Assembly: GCA_023484365.1 (NCBI GenBank)
Contig: JAMDBA010000035.1
Coordinates: 1 to 8,975, forward strand
Direction of reading: 5' to 3'
Length of the DNA: 8,975 nucleotides
From: Patescibacteria group bacterium
Lineage (GTDB): Bacteria; Patescibacteria; Paceibacteria; UBA6257; 2-01-FULL-56-20
Shown in pieces: positions 1 to 6,567 of the stretch; within the stretch, counting starts at the first letter, position 1; every line of letters begins with the position of its first letter. Both the position numbers and the translations under genes were made by a program. The notes under the pieces were generated by a model that was not told where the DNA came from, did not search any database, and saw only the letters and a list, made by a program, of their open reading frames with translations.

Positions 1-295
1 CCTGAAAAATACTTATAAAAAAGGCGGGTATATCAAGTAAAATTACCAGACTGGCATAACGCCGAAGCTTACCGGTTACAAGAGAATGAGGCTGAATGCC
101 GATAATTTCAAATTCATTTTTAACTCTCGGATCAAGCGGCCCTAAATAATCCAAAGTTAAATCAATCCCTTCGTTGTAGGCTGTATTAATAAGTTCTTCC
201 GATACGGCGATAAGAGGGTAAATATGGCCGCCGCTCCCCCCTCCGGCTAACAATACTTTAATTTTTGCTTTTATAAATGCGGGCTTTCTAAACAT
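1..295 (-). CDS. murG: MurG N-terminal part (lipid II synthase), 3' end cut by window
   Basis: Partial gene, 98 codons visible; the rest lies beyond base 1. MurG is the membrane-associated GT28 glycosyltransferase that moves GlcNAc from UDP-GlcNAc onto lipid I to form lipid II, the peptidoglycan precursor. I translated this region by hand. A short basic leader (MFRKPAFIKAKIK) precedes the first beta strand VLLAG and the glycine-rich loop GGGSGGH at residues 18-24, followed by YPLIAVSEEL; this is the MurG N-terminal signature (usually GGGTGGH..PALAVAEEL). The later TGKLRRY at 75-80 matches the conserved GKLRRY segment of the acceptor domain. The ATG at 295 overlaps the end of ftsW (ATGTTTAG, 8 bases), so the two are probably translationally coupled. 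No Shine-Dalgarno motif is visible before it. The visible part shows no frameshift. Identity is confident; completeness of the C-terminal UDP-GlcNAc-binding domain cannot be judged here. Confidence 0.93.
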   Translation of the reverse strand, partial: MFRKPAFIKAKIKVLLAGGGSGGHIYPLIAVSEELINTAYNEGIDLTLDYLGPLDPRVKNEFEIIGIQPHSLVTGKLRRYASLVILLDIPAFFISIFQ

Positions 296-1412
296 TAGCG
301 TATTTTGAAATATTTATTATTATACCACTCATTGTCAGAAAAACAGCTAAAGAAGTGCCGCCATAGCTGACGAAAGGCAGGGGTACGCCTGTTAAAGGCA
401 AAAGGCCGGAAATTGAGGCGATATTCATGAAGCTTTGGATAAAAATTACCCCGCCAAAGCCGACCAACAGCAGTTGGGCGAATTTGTCGTCTATTTTTAG
501 CGATAAGTAGAAAATCATAAATGCCAACAAAAAAAACATTGCTATTACTGCGGCGGCGCCTATAAAACCCAATTCGTTGGCGATAATTGAAAAAATGGAG
601 TCATCTAAAGGTGCCGGCAGAAGGCCGATTTTCATTGTTGACTTGCCGTAGCCGGTCCCTAACCATCCGCCGAGTCCGATGTTGATAAGGGACTGGTTGA
701 TCTGATAAGAATTCCCCTGCTGGTCTTTTGACGGAGAAAAGTAGGTTTGGAGTCTAGCGAACCGATATGGCGTTGCGTAAATTATCAGCGCTAAAATTGC
801 CAGCCCTAAAATAATAGCCAGAATAATATAGCGGAACTTTGCGCCGCTGTAAAAATAAGCCATCAATCCCGCTCCCAATATAATAATAACAGTTCCGGTA
901 GTCGGCTCTAAAACCAAAAGGCCGGCCACCAATCCGGAGATCATCATAAAAGGCAAGAATCCTCCTAAAAAATTTTGGCTGCGATTGGCCTTGGGATTTG
1001 TTAGCCAGGCGGCAAGGTAAATTATAAATGTTAATTTTATTATTTCGGCCGGCTGGAATGAAATAGGTCCTAATTTAATCCATCTTTCCGCCCCTCCGCT
1101 TTTTAGTCCCATTGGCGTAAAAACAATTATTAAAAACAGCAAACTGACAGCCAAGAGCACGACAGCCCATTTCTTATAATTTTGATAATAAATTTTTGAG
1201 GCGGCGAAAAAACCGATAACGCCTATTGATAGTCCATAAATTATCTGGTGTTCCAAGTAATAATAACTGTTATTAAATTGTTGTTTTCCGAGTTCTAATG
1301 ATGCGCTCGCAAGCATAACCAAACCGAATATTGTCAAAGTAAAAACTAGGATGGTAATTAAATAATTGGGAGAACCTCCTTTTTTGCGGATTATCAGCGA
1401 TTTAAAAGCCAT
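288..1412 (-). CDS. ftsW: FtsW, septal peptidoglycan glycosyltransferase (SEDS family)
   Basis: FtsW is the SEDS-family integral membrane enzyme that polymerises lipid II into glycan strands at the division septum together with a class B PBP. The 374-residue protein has about ten hydrophobic segments (roughly 17-37, 53-72, 81-98, 119-137, 150-169, 172-189, 193-213, 284-303, 313-333, 342-366). Family marks are GGAERWIKLG followed by FQPAEIIKL (106-126), EPTTGT (169-174), QGNSYQINQSL (232-242) with GLGGWLGTGYG (246-256), and GLLPLTGVPLPFVSYGGTS (336-354). The long extracellular loop before residue 272 carries LPAPLDDSIF; D271 aligns with the catalytic Asp of SEDS enzymes, but the usual preceding Glu (LPEAxTDFIF) is Ala267 here, and the usual Glu-Glu-Leu-Gly is NELG. 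FtsW is favoured over RodA because murG follows directly. The gene begins inside the 3' end of the amidohydrolase gene (11-base overlap ATGGCTTTTAA) and ends in TAG within the murG start. Confidence 0.93.
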   Translation of the reverse strand: MAFKSLIIRKKGGSPNYLITILVFTLTIFGLVMLASASLELGKQQFNNSYYYLEHQIIYGLSIGVIGFFAASKIYYQNYKKWAVVLLAVSLLFLIIVFTPMGLKSGGAERWIKLGPISFQPAEIIKLTFIIYLAAWLTNPKANRSQNFLGGFLPFMMISGLVAGLLVLEPTTGTVIIILGAGLMAYFYSGAKFRYIILAIILGLAILALIIYATPYRFARLQTYFSPSKDQQGNSYQINQSLINIGLGGWLGTGYGKSTMKIGLLPAPLDDSIFSIIANELGFIGAAAVIAMFFLLAFMIFYLSLKIDDKFAQLLLVGFGGVIFIQSFMNIASISGLLPLTGVPLPFVSYGGTSLAVFLTMSGIIINISKYANV

Positions 1413-2895
1413 GCCGTAAAACTTTGCCTGGAAGCCCCAGGACCACGCCGTCTTCCCAGGCGACTTGACCGTTGACTATGGTAGTCTTTACTTCCTGGTT
1501 TTTCATAATTACTAAATCGGCCCAGTAATTCTCTTCAATTAACCCTCTGTTTTGTATGCCTAAAATTTTTGCCGGCAGTAATGTTATTTTTTTGACGGCG
1601 TCGTTCAAACTTAATAATTTTGTCTCGGTGGCGTATTTTAAAAAACGGCTAAAAGTCTCCCTGGAGCGAAGGGAACTGATTTTTTTAAATCCGTTTTTCT
1701 CGTTCATGCTTGCCGAGTGCGAGGCGATGAGCGCTTTCGGATGATTTACGTATTTTAAGGCCAAATCTAAGTTGATATTATTTACCGCTAGATTTGCCTT
1801 TAGTTTTGTCAAAGACATTATTTTAATCAGCGTTTCTGTGGCGGACAAAGAAAAAATTTCTGACAGTTCTGAAATGGTTTTGCCGACCAAAAAATCAAAT
1901 TTAAAGGCCTGCGTCACTTTAATCTCGTTTGGATCAAAATTAATTATTTCTTTGGCTATCTGGTTTTGGAACCACGGATCACTAATCGCTTTTGACGGAA
2001 TAATTGTCTGGCTTTTTTTAACCCAGTTAGGTAAAAAATGAGATATGGGCAAAAGGTTTTCATTTAGAGGGAAAATGTCAAAATAAACATTCGGCCTATC
2101 GCCTTTTTCTAATAATTTTATTGCTTCTTCATAATCAATTTCATTGCCAATTAACGGCATAAAATGGCTGAAAATTATTTTGGAGCTCTTATTTTTTATC
2201 AACCCTAAGATCTCTTTTGTTTTAGCTTTTAATTCCCTGCATTCATCAAGATGAAAAGAAATAAGAGCGTTATCCTTTTTGGTTTCAGCCGTCAATTCTT
2301 TTAATATATTTGATAAAACCGGTATTACCGGCGAGCCTTCTTCAACAGAGAGGCCAAACGATCCCTCAGTCAGAGTTTTTTTAAGCAGTTCTTTCATCGC
2401 GGCAGAATCTTTTTTGTTTATATTGTTTTTTGTTTCAAAACCGAAGCTTGCTAGCAGATTTTCGTATCCCGTTAAAGTTAGGAAGTTAACCCCTATTTTT
2501 TTCGTTGATAATGTTTTTAAAAATTCAGCAACAGTCCGCCAATTAAAATTAATTTGGGAAGTGTCGGTCCAGTATTGCAACGACATTGGCAATGATTTAA
2601 AAAATGGCGCCAAAGAAAATCCGCTTTGGCCGCCAATAATCGTCGTTACTCCTTGCGCTAAAAAATCAGATTGATCTGGCGCCGTGAAAATACTGAGATG
2701 ATGGTCGGATGTGACGTTGACGTCAATAAAGCCGGGAGCCAGATAGCTTCCCGTCCCTTCAATTACCTTATCGGCTTTTTTGCCGGGAAAATGGCCGATA
2801 GCGGAAATTTTTCCGTCTTTTACAAATACATCAGAAGCGGCTTCAAATTTCCTTGAGCCGCCCAAAATTTCAATGTTTTTTATCAAGATAGTCAT
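1402..2895 (-). CDS. Divergent D-aminoacylase-like amidohydrolase with replaced metal ligands
   Basis: A 497-residue member of the amidohydrolase superfamily closest to the D-aminoacylase / N-acyl-D-amino-acid deacylase group. Residues 1-53 form the small beta-sandwich half (ILIKNIEILGG, DVFVKDGKISAIG). LAPGFIDV (52-59) opens the TIM barrel, GVTTIIGG (82-89) and SGFSLAP (91-97) follow, and the C-terminus has the typical LSLNDAVKKIT, LPAKILGI, RGLIEENYWADLVI, TTIVNGQ and LPGKVLR. Canonical enzymes use HxH after GFIDV, a Cys in GNCG, two later His and an Asp in GSDG. Here these positions read N60-V-T62, S91 (GQSG), H215 (SFHLDE), H244 (FSHFMP) and H393 (ASHSAS). HxH, Cys and Asp therefore appear lost while the two mid-barrel His remain, so ordinary zinc deacylase activity is doubtful. 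The reading frame is intact, so this is not a pseudogene. An extended -10 site lies 9 bases upstream, and the gene overlaps ftsW by 11 bases, which suggests a cell-wall or D-amino-acid-related role (inference). Family assignment is firm; function is unknown. Confidence 0.82.
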   Translation of the reverse strand: MTILIKNIEILGGSRKFEAASDVFVKDGKISAIGHFPGKKADKVIEGTGSYLAPGFIDVNVTSDHHLSIFTAPDQSDFLAQGVTTIIGGQSGFSLAPFFKSLPMSLQYWTDTSQINFNWRTVAEFLKTLSTKKIGVNFLTLTGYENLLASFGFETKNNINKKDSAAMKELLKKTLTEGSFGLSVEEGSPVIPVLSNILKELTAETKKDNALISFHLDECRELKAKTKEILGLIKNKSSKIIFSHFMPLIGNEIDYEEAIKLLEKGDRPNVYFDIFPLNENLLPISHFLPNWVKKSQTIIPSKAISDPWFQNQIAKEIINFDPNEIKVTQAFKFDFLVGKTISELSEIFSLSATETLIKIMSLTKLKANLAVNNINLDLALKYVNHPKALIASHSASMNEKNGFKKISSLRSRETFSRFLKYATETKLLSLNDAVKKITLLPAKILGIQNRGLIEENYWADLVIMKNQEVKTTIVNGQVAWEDGVVLGLPGKVLRHGF

Positions 2896-2904
2896 TGTAT
2901 TTAA

Positions 2905-2913
2905 ATTATATCA
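2905..2913 (-). promoter_or_regulatory. Extended -10 promoter element before the amidohydrolase-ftsW-murG block
   Basis: The minus strand reads TGATATAAT, a perfect match to the extended -10 consensus TGnTATAAT, in the 60-base gap between smc and the amidohydrolase gene. The hexamer ends 9 bases before the ATG at 2895. The region 17 bases upstream (TGGGAT) is a poor -35, which an extended -10 can tolerate. Initiation about 7 bases downstream would give a 5' leader of only about 3 bases, so the mRNA would be leaderless or nearly so. An 8-base palindrome AAGCGCTT lies in the spacer (2918-2925). The function is inferred from sequence alone. Confidence 0.5.
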
Positions 2914-2955
2914 ACTAAAGCGCTTATATCCCATGCGTTCGCCAATCCCCGCTTA

Positions 2956-5148
2956 TTATTTATCGGCTTGCTCTAATTTAAGAGAAATTATTTTTGAGGT
3001 GCCGTCTTCGCCTGTCGTAACGCCATAAAGAATATTGGCTGCCGCCATTACTGTGCGGTTGTGCGTAACTATTATAAACTGGGTTTCTTTGGAAAACTCA
3101 TTAAGAATTTCGGCGAATCGCTTGGCGTTTCTTTCGTCTAAAGCGGCGTCGGCTTCATCCAGAACCAAAAACGGCGGCGGGGATACCGATATTAGGGCGA
3201 ATAAAGCAGCGATGGCGACGAGGCTGCGTTCTCCGCCTGATAGCACCTCAAGAGAATTGATTCTTTTTCTGGGTAGGCTGATATTTATTTCTATTCCTCC
3301 TTCAACTTCTTTTTCTTCGTCCGGTTCGTCGGATTGAGGCGCTATTTCTTCGTCCAGCTTTTCCTTTTTGATTTTTGGCTGCTCAAACTTTAACGCCGCT
3401 TTGCCGCCGCCAAACATTATCTCAAAAAATTTTCCAAATTCTCCATTTATTTTTTCCAGGGCGGCGCTAAATTCAACTTTTATTTTCTCATTAAGGTCTT
3501 TGATTAATGTCTTTAAATCTTCGCTTGCCTTTATTAAATCTTCTGTCTGCTGCTTTAAAAAACTATATCTTTTTTCCGTTTCCGATGCCTCCTTTAAAAG
3601 ATTTTCGTCTATCTCTTCAAGATTTATAAGTTCGCCTCTTAATCTAAGTATTCTTTTTTCAATCGCAGGCAAAGTCTCGTTGTCATTTTGACCGTCGGGA
3701 AATTTAGAGGTGTCAAAATCTTCAAATTCCTCCAGCCGGCGGTTAATTTGGGAAATTTGACGGCTTAGCTCTTGGATTTTTATAGAAGAGCGTTCTTTCT
3801 CAAATTCAACCTGCCTTTTTTGGCTTATTTTTTTATCTATATCATCTTTTATCTTTTCAACTTCTCTTAGAACATTCTTAAAATTCTGATAAAATTCTTC
3901 CTGACCTTTATCAAGAAGACGCTCTTTTTCGTTTAGCTTATCAATCTCTTGTCCGATGTTCTCTAATTTTGAATTTAATTCTTCTAGTCGGGATTTTATC
4001 GCTTTGGTTTTTTCCCTGCCGGCTTCAGCAAGCGAGTGGGAGTTCAGCAACCCATTTATTTCATTTAGGGCGCTTTGAATAAGCTCTTTAAGTTTATTCG
4101 CGTCTTTATCAATATTGGCTTCAAAATCAATTTTAAGTTTTTGAATCAACGAAAACATCAGCCGGCTTTCCGGCATATTCTCCGACGGTTTATTTATGTC
4201 GGCAATTTCAAGCTGCGCTTCTAAACTGCCTATTTCTTTGCCTATAGCGTTCTTTTCTTCAAATAAATCCCCTCTTTTTGATTTTACGTATTTTAGTTCT
4301 TCTTGTTCGGCGGGGCGTTGCGCCTCAACTTTTTTTAGGCGTTCTTCGGCGGCTGACTTATCTTTCTCTAATTGGGCGATATTCTTATTCCACTCTTCAA
4401 TTTCCCGGTCAAATTTTTTACTCTCGCTTCTTAATGTTTTTAACTGGTGGCCAAAAAATCTATTTTCTAATTCTTTGAGTTCGCTTTCTAATTCGCCCCG
4501 TTTTTCCCAGCGGCTAGTTTGTCGTTTAAGCGATCTCAAATGAGGAAGTATTTCTTCGGTCAGCGCCTTGGCTTTATCAAGGTTGATAAGAGTATTTTTT
4601 AATTTATTTTCCGCGTCTATTCTTTTGATTTGGAATTCCCGGAGTCCCAAGATTTCTTCTATCATCTCCCTTCTTTCTTGGGGCGAAGATTTTATGAAAA
4701 CATCGCTGTTGCCTTGAGTGATAACAACAAGTCCTTTGTTTCCCAACCGCGCCTTAGCTAAAAATTCGGCCAGATCTTTTAAGCGGACCTCGTCTCCGTT
4801 TAAAAAATATTGACTGACGCCGCCACGGTTGGTTTGTCTGGTAATTGATATTTCTGGAAAATCCAACGGCAAAGTTTTACGCCTATTATCAAAAATAAGG
4901 CTAACCTGCGCTTGACCCAATCGCGGTCGTTTTGGCGTGCCGGCGAATATTAAATCTTCAATTTTGCCGCCGCGGAGATTTTTGGCGTCCCTTTCTCCAA
5001 GCATCCAGCGGATGGCGTCAATTATATTTGATTTTCCAGATCCGTTAGGGCCGACAATGGCGGTGATGCCGTCAGCAAATTCAAGGGAAGTTTTTTGCGC
5101 AAAAGATTTAAAGCCGTTTAATTCTATTTTTTTGAGTGTCTGGGGCAT
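2956..5148 (-). CDS. smc: Short SMC chromosome-segregation ATPase without a recognisable hinge
   Basis: SMC proteins are DNA-organising ABC-type ATPases that compact and segregate chromosomes. Both halves of the ATPase head are present: Walker A GPNGSGKS (33-40), Q-loop ITQGN (Q145), then the signature LSGGERSL (636-643), Walker B FLVLDEAD (660-667), D-loop ALDERN (669-674) and switch His in THNR (695-698). IRWMLGE and the FAGTPKR stretch are typical of bacterial SMC. Between the heads lie charged helices, about 170-318 and 380-575, predicted coiled coil by composition. At 730 residues it is far shorter than usual SMC (about 1150-1200). The central stretch 319-379, with prolines at 321 and 326, lacks the glycine-rich hinge motifs and has no CxxC zinc hook. 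A Lys/Glu/Asp-rich insert (about 591-617) sits between FGGGKAAL and GGIEINI. The start overlaps the rnc stop as TAATG, giving tight coupling. SbcC/Rad50 is a less likely alternative because the head motifs and rnc linkage fit SMC. No scpA, scpB or ftsY is nearby. Confidence 0.9.
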   Translation of the reverse strand: MPQTLKKIELNGFKSFAQKTSLEFADGITAIVGPNGSGKSNIIDAIRWMLGERDAKNLRGGKIEDLIFAGTPKRPRLGQAQVSLIFDNRRKTLPLDFPEISITRQTNRGGVSQYFLNGDEVRLKDLAEFLAKARLGNKGLVVITQGNSDVFIKSSPQERREMIEEILGLREFQIKRIDAENKLKNTLINLDKAKALTEEILPHLRSLKRQTSRWEKRGELESELKELENRFFGHQLKTLRSESKKFDREIEEWNKNIAQLEKDKSAAEERLKKVEAQRPAEQEELKYVKSKRGDLFEEKNAIGKEIGSLEAQLEIADINKPSENMPESRLMFSLIQKLKIDFEANIDKDANKLKELIQSALNEINGLLNSHSLAEAGREKTKAIKSRLEELNSKLENIGQEIDKLNEKERLLDKGQEEFYQNFKNVLREVEKIKDDIDKKISQKRQVEFEKERSSIKIQELSRQISQINRRLEEFEDFDTSKFPDGQNDNETLPAIEKRILRLRGELINLEEIDENLLKEASETEKRYSFLKQQTEDLIKASEDLKTLIKDLNEKIKVEFSAALEKINGEFGKFFEIMFGGGKAALKFEQPKIKKEKLDEEIAPQSDEPDEEKEVEGGIEINISLPRKRINSLEVLSGGERSLVAIAALFALISVSPPPFLVLDEADAALDERNAKRFAEILNEFSKETQFIIVTHNRTVMAAANILYGVTTGEDGTSKIISLKLEQADK

Positions 5149-5879
5149 TATTCGTTTTTAATTTGTTTAAGCGCTGTTTTGGCGGCTTCAATCTCTGCCT
5201 CTTGCTTTGAGCTCCCCTCTCCTTCGGCGATCATTTTTTCTCCAAAATATACGCCGCTTTTAAAAACTCGCTGATGAGCGGGGCCTTCCTCGGAGATAAT
5301 TTTATAATTAGGCGTTAATTTTAATTTATCCTGAACGATTTCCTGTAGTTCGCTTTTGGCGTCTTTATAACTTTTTTTCTCAAGCACTTCTTCAATATGC
5401 GAAAAAACGGATTTTTCAATAAATTTTTTTGATATTAAGAATCCTTGATCAAGATAAATGGCTCCGATAACCGCTTCCATTGTATTAGCGAGAATTACTT
5501 CTTTTGCGCGCGAAGAATCTTTGGCTTCTCCTCGCGACATCAAAATAAAATCTTTTAAATTTATAATATTGGCGATCTCTGCTAATTTTTGATAGTTAAC
5601 CAAAGCGGCGCGAAGGAGAGTCATCTGCCCTTCGGCGGCATCGGGGAATTTTTTAAACAAAAGTTCGCTGATGATAAGCTCCAAAACGGCGTCGCCTAAA
5701 AATTCCAGCCGTTCGTTATGCGGCAAGCGCCAATTAGGATTTTCATTAATATATGACCGATGCGTTAATGCTTCCAAAAGAAGGTCGGTGTTATTAAATT
5801 TAATTCCAATTTGCTGAGCGAATTCTATCAGCTTTACGTTTTTTATAACGGTTTTTTTATCTAAATTTTGCGCGGCCAT
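5148..5879 (-). CDS. rnc: Ribonuclease III
   Basis: RNase III cuts double-stranded RNA, notably the rRNA precursor stems and some mRNAs, as a Mg-dependent homodimer. The 243-residue length is normal. The catalytic domain (about 15-165) carries the signature HNERLEFLGDAVL (54-66), giving the acidic residues E56, E59 and D63, and ANTMEAVIGAIYLDQG (131-146), where E135 is the second essential Glu; the Asp two residues further up in some homologues is Asn132 here, a common variant. ALTHRSY (37-43) is also conserved. The double-stranded RNA-binding domain runs from about 173 to 241 (DAKSELQEIVQ, GEGSSKQEAEIEAAKTAL). The ATG at 5879 gives a natural N-terminus; there is no clear Shine-Dalgarno motif upstream, only AT-rich sequence. 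The gene is 70 bases from nusB and joined to smc by TAATG, a linkage seen in many bacteria. Confidence 0.97.
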   Translation of the reverse strand: MAAQNLDKKTVIKNVKLIEFAQQIGIKFNNTDLLLEALTHRSYINENPNWRLPHNERLEFLGDAVLELIISELLFKKFPDAAEGQMTLLRAALVNYQKLAEIANIINLKDFILMSRGEAKDSSRAKEVILANTMEAVIGAIYLDQGFLISKKFIEKSVFSHIEEVLEKKSYKDAKSELQEIVQDKLKLTPNYKIISEEGPAHQRVFKSGVYFGEKMIAEGEGSSKQEAEIEAAKTALKQIKNE

Positions 5880-5949
5880 ATTTTTATATTCGGTTTAAAA
5901 TCAAGGATTTTGGGATCTAATAGGATAAAATTTACCGAAAAATTAATTT

Positions 5950-6390
5950 TTATTTTTCCTTTTTGTCTTCTTTTCCTTCTAATCCCTTGTAAATCGTCCC
6001 CAAAACTCCATTGATAAATTTTGAAGAATTTTGCCCGCCGAAATTCTTAGCCATCTCAATGGCTTCGTTTATGGCGACTTTGGGCGGCACTTCATTTTTA
6101 TCGGCATAAAGCAGCTCGTAAAGTCCTATCCTTAAAATATTGCGGTCCACAATAGCTATTCTTTCAATAGGCCACTCGGGAGCGGCTTTAATAATCAAAG
6201 TGTCTATTGAGTCCAAATGGTCTATCAATCCCTTGGCTATTTTCCAGGCGAATTCCGGCTCGTCTATGCCGGGCGCAAATTCTTCAAGATTGCGCTCAAT
6301 GATTTTAGTTAAATCGGTTTTGCGATTATAAAAATCCCATTCATAAAGCGCCTGAAGCAGAACGGTTCTAATTAGATGCCTTGTAGCCAT
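5950..6390 (-). CDS. nusB: NusB transcription antitermination factor
   Basis: NusB pairs with NusE (S10) on boxA RNA to prevent early termination of rRNA transcription and to support ribosome assembly. The 146-residue protein is all helical in composition and of usual family length. Diagnostic stretches are the N-terminal [16 protein letters not shown] (4-19), with basic residues that contact boxA in known NusB, the helix [15 protein letters not shown] (81-95), and [18 protein letters not shown] (101-118) followed by [12 protein letters not shown] (122-133), the most conserved segment of the family. The last ten or so residues are a Lys/Glu tail. The ATG at 6390 lies 6 bases after the rpmF stop, so L32 and NusB are almost certainly on one transcript; both serve ribosome production. 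No Shine-Dalgarno motif is present in the AAATTAAA leader. Confidence 0.95.
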   Translation of the reverse strand: MATRHLIRTVLLQALYEWDFYNRKTDLTKIIERNLEEFAPGIDEPEFAWKIAKGLIDHLDSIDTLIIKAAPEWPIERIAIVDRNILRIGLYELLYADKNEVPPKVAINEAIEMAKNFGGQNSSKFINGVLGTIYKGLEGKEDKKEK

Positions 6391-6396
6391 TTTAAT

Positions 6397-6546
6397 TTAC
6401 TTGCCGCAGCGGGGGCAAGCTCTGTGAGGAAACTTGGGCGCGCCGCAATTAGGGCAAACTAAAATCCGGGCTTTTCTAAGCGCTAAGTGAGAACGCCTTT
6501 TCCCTACTTTTGATTTTGAATGATGTTTTACTGGTACTCCACCCAT
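6397..6546 (-). CDS. rpmF: 50S ribosomal protein L32
   Basis: A 49-residue gene found by reading the gap between rnhB and nusB by eye. Translation starts MGGVPVKHHSKSKVGKRRSH, a basic RNA-binding tail like the usual MAVPKRKTSKSRRDKRRAH, and continues through LALRKARILV into a zinc ribbon with Cys34-x-x-Cys37 (VCPNCG) and Cys45-x-x-Cys48 (ACPRCGK), separated by APKFPHR. The PHR between the Cys pairs is a hallmark of L32. The CxxC pairs should bind one Zn ion; zinc-free paralogues that lack them are excluded. The MGGVPVKHH start is, as I recall, typical of CPR L32. The gene lies 21 bases after rnhB and 6 bases before nusB. No Shine-Dalgarno motif is visible; the leader is ATAATTATAAATT. L32 is part of the large ribosomal subunit. 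Confidence 0.95.
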   Translation of the reverse strand: MGGVPVKHHSKSKVGKRRSHLALRKARILVCPNCGAPKFPHRACPRCGK

Positions 6547-6567
6547 AATTTATAATTATTGTTTTTT

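Noticed and set aside
1402..2895. Reading the amidohydrolase as a pseudogene because of lost active-site residues
   Set aside because: The frame is full length with conserved motifs at both ends, a good -10 site and a tight overlap with ftsW, which fits a functional divergent protein better than decay.
2918..2925. AAGCGCTT palindrome as a transcription-factor operator
   Set aside because: Eight bases is short enough to occur by chance and no second copy or known regulator supports it; noted only as part of the promoter region.
4196..4543. Plus-strand open frame of 115 codons opposite smc
   Set aside because: It is a Ser/Phe/Leu-rich shadow of the Glu/Lys-rich coiled-coil coding sequence, with no motif of its own. 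The other plus-strand open frames (for example 2279-2674, 3035-3337, 3368-3691) are rejected for the same reason.
5880..5949. Possible promoter or hairpin in the nusB-rnc gap
   Set aside because: TATAAA lies 3 bases from the rnc ATG but has no properly spaced -35, and the only inverted repeat (TTCGGT / ACCGAA, 6 bases, widely separated) is too weak to call.
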